Part shown: positions 51,735-60,531 of the stretch, in pieces
Numbering within the stretch: the first letter of the stretch is position 1
Layout: the number at the start of each line of letters is the position of its first letter
Assembly (NCBI GenBank): GCA_947492995.1
Contig: CANLOU010000006.1
Coordinates: forward strand, 24,079 to 88,078
Direction: 5' to 3'
DNA from: an uncultured Litoreibacter sp.
Lineage (GTDB): Bacteria > Pseudomonadota > Alphaproteobacteria > Rhodobacterales > Rhodobacteraceae
Length of the DNA: 64,000 nucleotides
Translations under genes and position numbers: made by a program
Notes under the pieces: model-generated
The model's database searches: none
Seen by the model: only the letters and a program-made list of their open reading frames with translations
What the model was told of the DNA's origin: nothing

Positions 51735-52754
51735 ATGACGGCGCTCAAAGACTACGACAGACTGGAATCCTCCGGCATCTGGCGCGAAAGCGCCGAGGCG
51801 CAGCGCAAGGACGTGGGCGTCACCTTCGGCGACGCCTCCCTGATCCTCAAGGACCACACCGAAACCGCGCTCACCCATTGGTCCCTGCCCGCCATCCACC
51901 GCGTGAACCCCGGCAAACGCCCCGCCCTGTTCAAGCCCGCCGAGGATGCCGACGAAGAGCTGGAGATCGACGACGACGAGATGATCGACGCCGTCGAAAA
52001 GATCCGCAAAACCATCGAGAAGCGCCGCCCCCATACGGGCCGCCTGCGCCTCGCGGTGTCCACCGCCATCATCGCGGCCATCGCAGCCATCGGCATCATG
52101 TGGCTGCCGCAGGCCTTGGTGCGCAACACCGTCGCCGTGCTGCCCGAAAGCACCCGTCTGGCCATCGGCACAACGCTTCTGGGCCACCTGACCCGCCTGA
52201 CCGGCGACACCTGCCGCGCCACATTGGGCACCACCGCGCTCTCCCGCCTGAAAACCCGCACGCTGCAAAGCAAGCTGCGCAAGGCCTATATCGTGCCGGA
52301 ACTCGCGAACCGCGACACGCTCACTCTGCCCGGCCGGTTGCTGCTGCTGGATGCCACGCTGGTGGAAGATCACGACAGCCCCGATGTCGCCGCGGGCTTC
52401 ATGCTCAAGGCGCTGACCGATCGCCGCGTCGCCGACCCCATGACCCCGCTGCTTGAAGCCGCCGGAACCAAGTCCACGTTCCGCCTGCTGACAACCGGTC
52501 AAATTGATGACGCCGCGCTGAAATCCTACGCCGAAACGCTGCTGGCCTCTGCCGAGCCGGAGCTGATGCCCGACACCCTGCTGGCCGCGTTCAAATCGGC
52601 CCGTGTCTCGGCCACGCCCTTTGCCTATGCAATCGACGTCACCGGAGAGAGAACGCTCAATCTTATTGAGGCCGACCCTTACCGCGGCAGCGACGCGCCA
52701 CGGCTTCTATCGGATGGAGACTGGATCAGCTTGCAGGCCATCTGCACGGAGTAA
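51735..52754 (+). CDS. Conserved membrane protein of unknown function
   Basis: A 339-aa protein. The N-terminal ~100 residues are cytosolic, with an acidic stretch (EDADEELEIDDDEMIDAVEK). One transmembrane helix follows at about residues 104-124 (RLAVSTAIIAAIAAIGIMWL). The C-terminal part has TRLAIGTTLLGHLTRLTGDTC, which looks like the fold of an M48-type peptidase propeptide region but lacks an HExxH zinc motif. No catalytic motif was found. It may be a structural partner or pseudo-enzyme. Confidence 0.75.
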   Translation: MTALKDYDRLESSGIWRESAEAQRKDVGVTFGDASLILKDHTETALTHWSLPAIHRVNPGKRPALFKPAEDADEELEIDDDEMIDAVEKIRKTIEKRRPHTGRLRLAVSTAIIAAIAAIGIMWLPQALVRNTVAVLPESTRLAIGTTLLGHLTRLTGDTCRATLGTTALSRLKTRTLQSKLRKAYIVPELANRDTLTLPGRLLLLDATLVEDHDSPDVAAGFMLKALTDRRVADPMTPLLEAAGTKSTFRLLTTGQIDDAALKSYAETLLASAEPELMPDTLLAAFKSARVSATPFAYAIDVTGERTLNLIEADPYRGSDAPRLLSDGDWISLQAICTE

Positions 52755-52777
52755 GCGGCCCCAAGACCGCCAGACTG

Positions 52778-53881
52778 CTAGAACCCCAGAATGCCGATCT
52801 TGCGTTTGCCGCCGACCGGCTTGCCGGTGCTGGGGTCGATCAACCGGCGTGGGACCGTGTCCGACCAGACCAGCCGCATTTCCTGCTTGCCCGACACGCG
52901 GCTGACGCCCCGATAGGGGTTCAGACGGTCGTCTTTCCAGGCCGTTTTGTAGCCTTTGGGTGGCGTCAGCTCCCGCGCTTCCGCGATCACGCGGGGCGCG
53001 CTGGCGGGGCCAACGCGGGTGTTTGAGCTTTGCGGCCCAACGTCCTGCCCGACCACAGTGCGCGACGGCGCTGTTTGCGGACCACACCGCGCACCGCTGT
53101 TGATGAACTGAGCGCTGAAGGCACTGGCATTGGCGCAGTTGCCCGCTTGTTTGCGAACAACGCGGGTGGTCGTGCGTGCCTGCGGCACAACCCGCGTGGT
53201 TGTTGTGGTCCGTGGTTGACGGACAACGCGGGTCACAGTTTGCGGCTGGGACCGGCGGATGACACGTTGCTGTTGCTGCTGCTGGCGCACAATCCGGGTG
53301 GTTGTGCTTGGTTGTACGCGGCGGACCACACGGGTCGTCGTTTGCGGCTGAGCACGGCGCACAACGCGGGTCGTGGTTTGCTGTTTGGGCTGCGCCTGAC
53401 GCCGCACAACGCGGGTGGTGGCTTTCGGTTGCGCCTGACGCACAACGCGGGTCGCAGGCTGGGTTGCGGCCGGTTTCGCGGCCCTCGCAGTAGCTGTGGC
53501 CGCAGCGGCGGTCCGCGTCGTTGTTCTGACCTTACCGGCCGATGGGCCGCCGATCACTGGCGCCCCTGCCAGCGGGTCAACAATCTGGCCCTGCGGGGCA
53601 CGGGCCGTGCGGGTGGTTGTCCGGCCGGATGCTTTGGCTGCGCTGCGCGCGCCGCCCCCCTGACAGACCTGTTTGCGCGACCGCGACACACGCGGCACCC
53701 ACCGCACCTGACCGCTGAAGCCCGCGCGAATGAACAGACAGCCACGGCTGTCGACATACTGGTTGCCCTTGAACGAGGCCGGAGGGATCTCCGCTGGACC
53801 GTCAAAACCTTGCGCCTGTGCGGCACCGATCCCCACCCCGAATGAGAGCAAAGCCACTGAAAGAAACGTCGTCACGCGCAT
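52778..53881 (-). CDS. Secreted repeat protein rich in TTTRVVRR-type units
   Basis: A 367-aa protein with a signal peptide (TTFLSVALLSFGVGIGAAQA, cleavage near residue 24). A conserved N-terminal block follows (EIPPASFKGNQYVDSRGCLF, with Cys). Next is a low-complexity middle (about residues 100-260) of repeated T-T-R-V-V-R-x-Q-P units with a polyglutamine run. A conserved C-terminal block (PPKGYKTAWKDDRLNPYRG) ends it. The ATG at 53881 is chosen as it begins the signal peptide; a longer frame adds ten residues. The charge and repeats suggest a cell-envelope protein binding peptidoglycan or acidic polymers. Confidence 0.8.
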   Translation of the reverse strand: MRVTTFLSVALLSFGVGIGAAQAQGFDGPAEIPPASFKGNQYVDSRGCLFIRAGFSGQVRWVPRVSRSRKQVCQGGGARSAAKASGRTTTRTARAPQGQIVDPLAGAPVIGGPSAGKVRTTTRTAAAATATARAAKPAATQPATRVVRQAQPKATTRVVRRQAQPKQQTTTRVVRRAQPQTTTRVVRRVQPSTTTRIVRQQQQQQRVIRRSQPQTVTRVVRQPRTTTTTRVVPQARTTTRVVRKQAGNCANASAFSAQFINSGARCGPQTAPSRTVVGQDVGPQSSNTRVGPASAPRVIAEARELTPPKGYKTAWKDDRLNPYRGVSRVSGKQEMRLVWSDTVPRRLIDPSTGKPVGGKRKIGILGF

Positions 53882-53949
53882 ATTGATCCCCACCAAATCT
53901 GGTAGGGACAATGCCTCAGGACCACAATTTAGTAAAGGTTAGATATACC

Positions 53950-54582
53950 TTATTTTGTGCCGAACATGCGGTCACCCGCATCCCCTAGCCCCGGAACAAT
54001 ATATCCATTGTCATTCAAGTGGCTATCCACCGAAGCTGTCACAATCGGGACGTCGGGATGGGCCTCTTTCATCCGCGCGATGCCTTCTGGCGCGGCCAGC
54101 AGGCACAAGAATCGGATGTTCTTGGCGCCCGCATCCTTGAGCAAATCAATCGCGGCAACTGACGAGTTGCCGGTCGCCAACATCGGGTCCACCGCAATCA
54201 CCATCCGCTCGTCCATCGCGTCCGGCACCTTGAAATAGTATTGCACGGGCTTGAGCGTTTCCTCGTCGCGGTACAGCCCCACGAAACCCACGCGGGCGGA
54301 CGGGATCAGTTCCAACATGCCGTCCAACAGCCCGTTGCCCGCCCGCAGGATCGAGATCAGCGCCAGCTTGCGCCCCGCCAAAACCGGCGCGTCCATCGCT
54401 TCCATCGGGGTCTCGATGCGCTTGGTCGTCATCTCCAGCCCGCGCGTCACCTCATAGGCCAGAAACTGCGAGATTTCGCGCAAAAGCTGCCGGAACACGG
54501 CGGTCGAGGTCTCCTTTTCGCGCATCAGGCTCAGCTTATGTTGCACCAGCGGGTGATCTACGACGGTCAAATGGTCAGACAT
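53950..54582 (-). CDS. upp: Uracil phosphoribosyltransferase
   Basis: A 210-aa enzyme that converts uracil and PRPP to UMP. Conserved segments are [40 protein letters not shown], the PRPP loop [17 protein letters not shown] and the uracil-binding C-terminus [17 protein letters not shown]. It is the last gene of the cdd-deoA-deoB-add-upp salvage operon, one base after the add stop. Full length. Confidence 0.96.
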   Translation of the reverse strand: MSDHLTVVDHPLVQHKLSLMREKETSTAVFRQLLREISQFLAYEVTRGLEMTTKRIETPMEAMDAPVLAGRKLALISILRAGNGLLDGMLELIPSARVGFVGLYRDEETLKPVQYYFKVPDAMDERMVIAVDPMLATGNSSVAAIDLLKDAGAKNIRFLCLLAAPEGIARMKEAHPDVPIVTASVDSHLNDNGYIVPGLGDAGDRMFGTK

Positions 54583-54583
54583 C

Positions 54584-55561
54584 TCAGGGCTCCAGTTTCT
54601 TCAGCAATTTCTCTCGGGTCGCGTCGTCGCAAAACGCGGCTTTGGCGGCGGCGATATTGACCTCGCGCACCACGTCATCGTCCCAGCCGAACGTGTCGGC
54701 CAGCATGTCGTATTCGCGGGTCAGGGTGGTGTGGAAAAACGGAGGGTCGTCGGTGGAGACGGTGACCGCCACCCCCCGCTCCCGCAGCCTTTCAATCGGG
54801 TGCTTTGACCAGTCCGCGACCACGCCCAAAGCCACGTTGGACCCCGGGCAGACCTCCAACACGATGCCATGCTCCGCCAGATGGTCCACCAGCGCGGGGT
54901 CCTCAACGCATTGCACCCCGTGCCCGATGCGGTCGACCCGCAGGTCGCGCACGGCTTGCCAGACCGACGCCGCGCCGCCCCATTCGCCCGCATGGGTGGT
55001 CAGCCGCAAACCGGCCTCCCGCGCCATGTCGAAGCTATAGGCAAAATCCCCTTGAGTGCCCACGCTTTCATCGCCGCCCATGCCAAAACCCGTGACGAAA
55101 TCGCCCATGGTTTCCGCCGCGCACAGCGCGTCTGGTTTGGCAGCATCCGGCCCTTCATGGCGGATACAAGTGACCACGCCGCGCATGATGATGCCGCTGT
55201 CGCGTTCGGCTGCGTCAGCCGCTTCCTGCATCGCGGCCACGTATTCTTTCCACGCGCCAAGGTCGCCGCCGCCGCAGAAATTGGGACTGATGAAGGCTTC
55301 GGTGTAGATCACGCCTTGGGCGGCGGATTGTTCTAATACCGCTTCGGTCAGCCGCCGGAATTCCTCCGGCCCAGTTAGCACGGCGGTCGCCGCCTCGTAG
55401 GTGCGCAGGAAGCCCACAAAATCGTCGAAGCGGTAGGACCCATCTTCGTTGAACACGCCGTCCAGGTTCACGCCCTTCTCTTGCGCCAGCCCGCGAATAA
55501 AGGCGGGCGGGGCCGCGCCTTCCAGATGCAAATGCAGCTCAACCAAGGGGATCGACATCAT
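54584..55561 (-). CDS. add: Adenosine deaminase
   Basis: A 325-aa zinc amidohydrolase. Zinc-binding HxH is in VELHLHLEG (N-terminus), [10 protein letters not shown] holds the third histidine and catalytic glutamate, [10 protein letters not shown] the next histidine, and [15 protein letters not shown] the catalytic Asp pair. It deaminates adenosine to inosine. The first two residues are both Met. It overlaps deoB by four bases and belongs to the nucleoside operon. Confidence 0.94.
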   Translation of the reverse strand: MMSIPLVELHLHLEGAAPPAFIRGLAQEKGVNLDGVFNEDGSYRFDDFVGFLRTYEAATAVLTGPEEFRRLTEAVLEQSAAQGVIYTEAFISPNFCGGGDLGAWKEYVAAMQEAADAAERDSGIIMRGVVTCIRHEGPDAAKPDALCAAETMGDFVTGFGMGGDESVGTQGDFAYSFDMAREAGLRLTTHAGEWGGAASVWQAVRDLRVDRIGHGVQCVEDPALVDHLAEHGIVLEVCPGSNVALGVVADWSKHPIERLRERGVAVTVSTDDPPFFHTTLTREYDMLADTFGWDDDVVREVNIAAAKAAFCDDATREKLLKKLEP

Positions 55562-56691
55562 AGGAAGCTCCGTCCGGGGCCGCGTTCAGACAGCCCCAAA
55601 TGGGCCGCGACCGACGCCGCAATATCGACAAAACCGACCTCACCGATGTCATTCACCCCGACCCCCGCGCCAATCACCGGCACTTGCTCGCGCGTGTGGT
55701 CGGTGCCGCGCCAGGTCGGGTCGTTGCCATGATCTGCGGTGAAGAGCATCAGGTCGCCCTCTCGCAACTGCGCAAGAACGGCTGCAATGGCGGCGTCGAA
55801 CCATTCCAGATGCCCGGCATAGCCTTCGGGGTCGCGACGGTGTCCAAAATTGGTGTCGAACTCGACGAAATTGGCGAAAGTAAAGCTGCCGTCCTCGGCT
55901 GTCTTGGTCAAATCCAGCAGGTGATCCATCAGCGCGGCATCGGTGCCTTTCCGGGTCTCATCAATGCCCCGGCCCGAGAAAATGTCGCCAATTTTGCCGA
56001 TGGCATACGTGGCGCGTCCATCCGCCTTTGCCCAATCCAAAACGGTTGTCGATGGGGTCTCGATCGCGAAATCGCGCCGGTTGGGGGTGCGGGCGAAATC
56101 CTTGGCGGTTTGCCCCAGAAACGGACGCGCAATGACGCGCCCGACCTTCCGGTCATGCAGCATGGGGGCAATTTGGCGGCACAGGTCCAGGAGCTTGTCC
56201 AACCCGAAAGCCTCCTCATGCGCGGCGATTTGGAACACGCTATCGACGGAGGTGTAGCAGATCGGTTTGCCGCTGCGCAGATGCTCGGCGCCGAGGTCTT
56301 CGATGATCTGCGTGCCCGACGCGTGGCAATTGCCCAATATGCCATCCGTGCCACAAAAGGCGGCGACAGCGTCTGTGACATCTTGCGGGAAAGAGGGGGA
56401 TTGGTCCGGGAAATAGTGCCATTGCCAAGGCACAGGCACGCCCGCCAGTTCCCAATGCCCCGTCGGGGTGTCCTTGCCGGGTGACACCTCGGTCGCCTTC
56501 CCGAAAAGGCCCGTTGCAGGCCCGCCAAGGCCGATCACATGACCAAGGCCCAGTCCCATCAAATTGGGCATGCTCAGCCCCACCTCTGCGTGGATGTGGC
56601 CCAAGGTGTTCGATCCTTCATCGCCGAAATCCGCAGCATCCGGCGCGCGCCCGCACCCCACCGAATCCATGACAACCAGGAACGCCCTCAT
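55558..56691 (-). CDS. deoB: Phosphopentomutase
   Basis: A 377-aa alkaline-phosphatase-superfamily enzyme that interconverts ribose 1- and 5-phosphate (and deoxyribose forms). The metal-binding start VVMDSVGCGRAPDA, the active-site threonine in KDTPTGHWELAG and LMLFTADHGNDPTWRGTDHT are intact. Length is slightly shorter than in E. coli (407). It converts sugar phosphates released by deoA for entry into central metabolism. ATGA overlaps on both sides. Confidence 0.95.
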   Translation of the reverse strand: MRAFLVVMDSVGCGRAPDAADFGDEGSNTLGHIHAEVGLSMPNLMGLGLGHVIGLGGPATGLFGKATEVSPGKDTPTGHWELAGVPVPWQWHYFPDQSPSFPQDVTDAVAAFCGTDGILGNCHASGTQIIEDLGAEHLRSGKPICYTSVDSVFQIAAHEEAFGLDKLLDLCRQIAPMLHDRKVGRVIARPFLGQTAKDFARTPNRRDFAIETPSTTVLDWAKADGRATYAIGKIGDIFSGRGIDETRKGTDAALMDHLLDLTKTAEDGSFTFANFVEFDTNFGHRRDPEGYAGHLEWFDAAIAAVLAQLREGDLMLFTADHGNDPTWRGTDHTREQVPVIGAGVGVNDIGEVGFVDIAASVAAHLGLSERGPGRSFL

Positions 56692-57998
56692 GCAGGCACC
56701 CGCGCATGGATCAGCGGACGCGCCTCGGGCGCGTCTTGGGCCACTTTGATGGCTTTGCGCACCGCGCGGACGGCGCGTTCCGCTTTTTGCTCGTCTGAGG
56801 CATGGACCATGGCCACCGGCGTTTTGGGCGTCACCTTGTCGCCAATCCGCGCGATGCCCGACAGGCCGACGGCGGGGTCGATCTTGTCGCCATCGCGCAA
56901 CCTGCCGCCGCCAAGCTGCACAACGATTTCGCCAAGCGCGCGGGTGTCCATGGCCGCGATAAAGCCCGCTTTGGGCAGCGTCACTTCGCGCAGCACGTTG
57001 GCCTCCGGCAGAACGTGGCTCCAGCTTTCCGCGAAATCCACAGGCCCCCCCATGGCCGAGACCATCTTGGCAAAATTCTCCGCCGCGCGGCCCGAAAGGA
57101 TGGCGTCGCTTATCATCTCCGCCCCGGCTTCAACGTCCTTGGCCAAGCCCGCATCCGCCAGCAAGACGCCGCCCAATGCGACGGTGACCTCGCGCAGCCG
57201 GCGTTCCGCATTCGGCACCGTCAGCGCCGCCATGACGGCGCGTATTTCAACCGCATTGCCCGCGGCACTTGCCAATGGCTGCGACATGTCCGTTATTAGG
57301 GCCGAGGTCGCGCAGCCTGCGCCATTGGCCACGCTGACAAGGGCCTCTGCCAGCGCGGTGGCGTCTTCGATCTTGTCCATGAAGGCCCCCGAGCCGGTCT
57401 TGACGTCCAAGACCAGCCCGCCCAGCCCCGCAGCCAGCTTTTTGCTGAGAATAGAGGCCGTTATCAGGTCGATGCTCTCCACGGTCGAGGTCACGTCACG
57501 GATCGCGTAAAGCCGTTTGTCGCTGGGCGCGACCCGCCCCGTGGCCCCGACGATGGCGCAGCCGACATCGCGCACGACATGCTCCAGCCGCGCGGGTCCC
57601 ATCTCGCAGACATAGCCCGGGATCGCCTCCAATTTGTCCAACGTGCCGCCGGTGTGGCCAAGGCCACGCCCTGAAATCATCGGCACGAACGCCCCGCACG
57701 CAGCCAGCGCCGGGGCCAGCAGCAGCGACACGGGGTCGCCCACGCCGCCGGTGGAATGCTTGTCCAGAACCGGGCCGCTCAGGTCCCATGACAACACGTC
57801 GCCCGAGTCGCGCATCCCCTCGGTCAGCGCCACCCGCGCCTTCTTGCCAAGACCGTTGAGGCAAACGGCCATGGCAAAAGCCCCGGCCTGCGCGTCGGTG
57901 ACGGCACGGGTGTTGAGCGCGTCGCCAAACCAGCGCGCCTCTTCTGGCAGGACAGGCGATCCCGCCCGCACTTTGGCAATGAGTGTTCGGGCGTCCAT
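56688..57998 (-). CDS. deoA: Thymidine phosphorylase
   Basis: A 436-aa pyrimidine-nucleoside phosphorylase. Phosphate-binding glycine motif KHSTGGVGDPVSLLLAPALA, then MISGRGLGHTGGTLDKLEAI, are the family signatures, and further VVLDVKTGSGAFM-like sequence (GGLVLDVKTGSGAFMDKIED) closes the pyrimidine pocket. It releases thymine and deoxyribose 1-phosphate. It begins at the stop of cdd and overlaps deoB. Confidence 0.95.
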   Translation of the reverse strand: MDARTLIAKVRAGSPVLPEEARWFGDALNTRAVTDAQAGAFAMAVCLNGLGKKARVALTEGMRDSGDVLSWDLSGPVLDKHSTGGVGDPVSLLLAPALAACGAFVPMISGRGLGHTGGTLDKLEAIPGYVCEMGPARLEHVVRDVGCAIVGATGRVAPSDKRLYAIRDVTSTVESIDLITASILSKKLAAGLGGLVLDVKTGSGAFMDKIEDATALAEALVSVANGAGCATSALITDMSQPLASAAGNAVEIRAVMAALTVPNAERRLREVTVALGGVLLADAGLAKDVEAGAEMISDAILSGRAAENFAKMVSAMGGPVDFAESWSHVLPEANVLREVTLPKAGFIAAMDTRALGEIVVQLGGGRLRDGDKIDPAVGLSGIARIGDKVTPKTPVAMVHASDEQKAERAVRAVRKAIKVAQDAPEARPLIHARVPA

Positions 57999-58384
57999 CA
58001 GGCCATGTGGCTCGCGTCAAACGCGCCCGGCAGCAGGGCCGCAACGCTCGTCACCGAGCTTTCGCCCTGCGTGGTGGCCAGCGTCACGGGAACGGCGGCA
58101 TTGGCAAATTCCGCGATCTTCTGGCGGCACCCGCCGCAGGGCGGGATCGGGGTCGGGCTGCCTGCAATGACCGCAATCTCGGCAATTTCATACTCCCCCG
58201 CCGCGCACATCGCGGCGATGGCCCCGGCCTCGGCGCAGGTGCCTTCGGGATAGGCCACGTTTTCGACGTTGCAGCCGGTGTAGATATTGCCCGAGGCGGC
58301 CTTGATCGCCGCCCCCACCTTGAATTTGGAATAGGGCGCATGCGCGTTTTCGCGAACGGCGCGGGCGTGGTCGATAAGGTCCAT
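57998..58384 (-). CDS. cdd: Cytidine deaminase
   Basis: A 128-aa homotetrameric-type zinc deaminase converting cytidine to uridine. Zinc ligands and proton shuttle are in GTCAEAGAIAAM (Cys-Ala-Glu) and PPCGGCRQKIAEF (PCxxC). The N-terminal AHAPYSKFKVGAAI is also conserved. First gene of the salvage operon; a GGAGCG ribosome site precedes the ATG. Confidence 0.96.
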   Translation of the reverse strand: MDLIDHARAVRENAHAPYSKFKVGAAIKAASGNIYTGCNVENVAYPEGTCAEAGAIAAMCAAGEYEIAEIAVIAGSPTPIPPCGGCRQKIAEFANAAVPVTLATTQGESSVTSVAALLPGAFDASHMA

Positions 58385-58447
58385 GGGCGCTCCTTTGCCT
58401 GTTGCCCCATAGTGGTCTCCGCCGCGCCAAGGTTCAATGGCGCGCCG

Positions 58448-58468
58448 TGAGTATTTTTGCCAAAACGA
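58448..58468 (+). repeat. GTATTTTTGCCAAAACGAA-type intergenic element
   Basis: Located between prpE and cdd (both minus strand). Read on the minus strand, TAGGCTTCGTTTTGGC begins at the prpE stop codon, the same arrangement as after the ArsC-like gene at 32652. Confidence 0.65.
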
Positions 58469-58471
58469 AGC

Positions 58472-60364
58472 CTAGGCCGCTGGGTAGCCCAGTGTTTTCA
58501 ATGCCTCGGTCAGCTCGTCCAGAATGGCCGGATCGTCAATGGTGGCGGGCATCTTGTAGTCCCGCCCATCAGCAATGGCCGCCATGGTGGCGCGCAAAAT
58601 TTTGCCAGAGCGGGTTTTGGGCAGGCGATCCACCACCAGCGCCAGCTTGAACGCGGCCACCGGCCCAATGGTGTCGCGCACGCGTTGCACCACCTCTGTC
58701 ACGATCTCATCATGCGGGCGGTTCACGCCGTTGCTGAGGCACAAGAACCCCATCGGCAGTTGCCCCTTCAGCGCGTCGGCCACGCCTATGACCGCGCATT
58801 CGGCCACGTCGGGGTGGCCTGCCAGCACTTCTTCCATGCCGCCGGTGGACAGCCGGTGGCCCGCCACATTAATCACGTCATCGGTGCGCGCCATGATGTA
58901 GAGGTAGCCGTCCTCGTCCACCATGCCCGCATCGCCCGTCTCGTAGTAGCCGGGGAAGGTGTTGAGGTAGCTTTTCTTGAAGCGGTCCTCGGCGTTCCAC
59001 AGCGTCGGCAAGGTGCCCGGCGGCAGCGGCAGCTTGATGGCAATCGCGCCCAGTTCTCCGGCCGGCATTTCATTGCCGCCCTCGTCCAGAATTTGCACGT
59101 CATAGCCCGGCATCGCCACGGTGGGCGAGCCGATCTTGATCGGCATCTTCTCGATGCCCCAGGGGTTGCCCGCGATGGTGTATCCGGTCTCCGTCTGCCA
59201 CCAATGGTCGATCACCGGCTTGCCGGTAAGGTTCTGTATCCATTCAATTGTGTCGGGGTCGGCGCGTTCCCCCGCCAGGTAGATGGTGTTCAGCTCCGAC
59301 AGGTCGTATTTGGCATAGAATTCCCCCTCCGGGTCCATACGTTTGACGGCCCGAAACGCGGTTGGCGCGGTGAAGAAGCTTTTGACCCGGTGGTCCTGCA
59401 TGACCCGCCAAAACGTGCCCGCGTCCGGCGTGCCCACCGGTTTGCCCTCGAACACCACGGTGGTGTTGCCCGCCACCAGCGGGCCGTAGCAGATGTAGCT
59501 GTGCCCCACGACCCAGCCAACGTCGGAGGCGGCCCAGAAGACCTCGCCGGGGTTGACGTCATAGATGTTTTTCATGGTCCAGTTCAGCGCCACCAGATGG
59601 CCCGCCGTGGGCCGCACCACGCCTTTCGGCGCGCCGGTGGTCCCCGACGTGTACAAGATATAAGCGGGGTGGTCGCCCGAGACCGGCACACAATCGGCAG
59701 GGGTCACACCCTCTTGCACCGCGTTCCAGTCGAAATCAAACCCGTCCTTTAGCGGCGCAACCGCTTGCTCCCGCTGGAAAATCACGGTAAACTCGGGCTT
59801 ATGCGCCGCCAGTTCAATCGCGCCATCCAGCAGGGGTTTGTATTCCACAATCCGTCCCGGCTCGATCCCGCAGGAGCCCGCAATGATCGCTTTGGGCGTC
59901 GCATCATCAATCCGCACCGCCAGCTCGTTCGCCGCAAATCCGCCAAACACCACCGAATGCACCGCGCCGATGCGGGCGCAGGCCAGCATGGCCACCAGCG
60001 CTTCGGGCACCATGGGCATGTAGATGATGATGCGGTCGCCCATGGTGATGCCTTTGGCCACCAAGGCCCCCGCCAATGACGCCACCTGATCCTTCAAATC
60101 CCCATAAGAGATGTGGCGCACCGTGTCGGTGACCGGGCTGTCATAGATGATCGCCGTCTGGTCGCCGCGCCCGGCCTCCACATGGCGGTCGACGGCGTTC
60201 CAGCAAGTGTTCACCTCGGCGTCTTTGAACCACTCATAAAGGGGGGCGTTGTCGGCAAACAGCGCCTTGGACGGGGCCTTGGCCCAATCAATCGCGTCGG
60301 CCTGCGCCATCCAATAGGCCTCGGGGTCCGTCTTCCAGGACTGGTAAACATCTGCGTAACTCAT
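58472..60364 (-). CDS. prpE: Propionyl-CoA synthetase
   Basis: A 630-aa acetyl-CoA synthetase-like ligase that activates propionate. Conserved elements are the N-terminal SYADVYQSWKTDPEAYW, the P-loop ILYTSGTTGAPKGVVRPTAG, AASDVGWVVGHSYICYGPL, DHWWQTETGYTIAG (A5), DDVINVAGHRLSTGGMEEVL and the C-terminal lysine in TRSGKILR. The PrpE-specific spacing (WAASDVGWVVGHSY) separates it from Acs. The ATG at 60364 has GGAGGAACCACC upstream and is preferred over an extended frame. Confidence 0.93.
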   Translation of the reverse strand: MSYADVYQSWKTDPEAYWMAQADAIDWAKAPSKALFADNAPLYEWFKDAEVNTCWNAVDRHVEAGRGDQTAIIYDSPVTDTVRHISYGDLKDQVASLAGALVAKGITMGDRIIIYMPMVPEALVAMLACARIGAVHSVVFGGFAANELAVRIDDATPKAIIAGSCGIEPGRIVEYKPLLDGAIELAAHKPEFTVIFQREQAVAPLKDGFDFDWNAVQEGVTPADCVPVSGDHPAYILYTSGTTGAPKGVVRPTAGHLVALNWTMKNIYDVNPGEVFWAASDVGWVVGHSYICYGPLVAGNTTVVFEGKPVGTPDAGTFWRVMQDHRVKSFFTAPTAFRAVKRMDPEGEFYAKYDLSELNTIYLAGERADPDTIEWIQNLTGKPVIDHWWQTETGYTIAGNPWGIEKMPIKIGSPTVAMPGYDVQILDEGGNEMPAGELGAIAIKLPLPPGTLPTLWNAEDRFKKSYLNTFPGYYETGDAGMVDEDGYLYIMARTDDVINVAGHRLSTGGMEEVLAGHPDVAECAVIGVADALKGQLPMGFLCLSNGVNRPHDEIVTEVVQRVRDTIGPVAAFKLALVVDRLPKTRSGKILRATMAAIADGRDYKMPATIDDPAILDELTEALKTLGYPAA

Positions 60365-60400
60365 GGTGGTTCCTCCCCGATCTGGGCTCCGTTTTGGCAA

Positions 60401-60531
60401 AGCCCGGTCAGCGCGACAAGCCTTTTCCCATGTTCAAAAATATCCTCAAGGAGTTTGCCCGTGCGGCTGAGGACGCGAGCGTCCTCAAAGAGCACACATA
60501 TCACGCGCGGGCGCCAGCACGCACAATGACA
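60401..60531. other. Intergenic region between maeB and prpE with one stem-loop
   Basis: A perfect inverted repeat TGAGGACGC-GA-GCGTCCTCA at 60468-60487 stands in the 131-bp gap, without a T-run on either side. A degenerate CCGTTTTGGCAAAG (about 60389-60402), resembling the recurrent element, lies at the prpE side. The hairpin may end the maeB transcript or be an mRNA-stability element; a short plus-strand frame here is judged not to be a gene. Confidence 0.4.
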
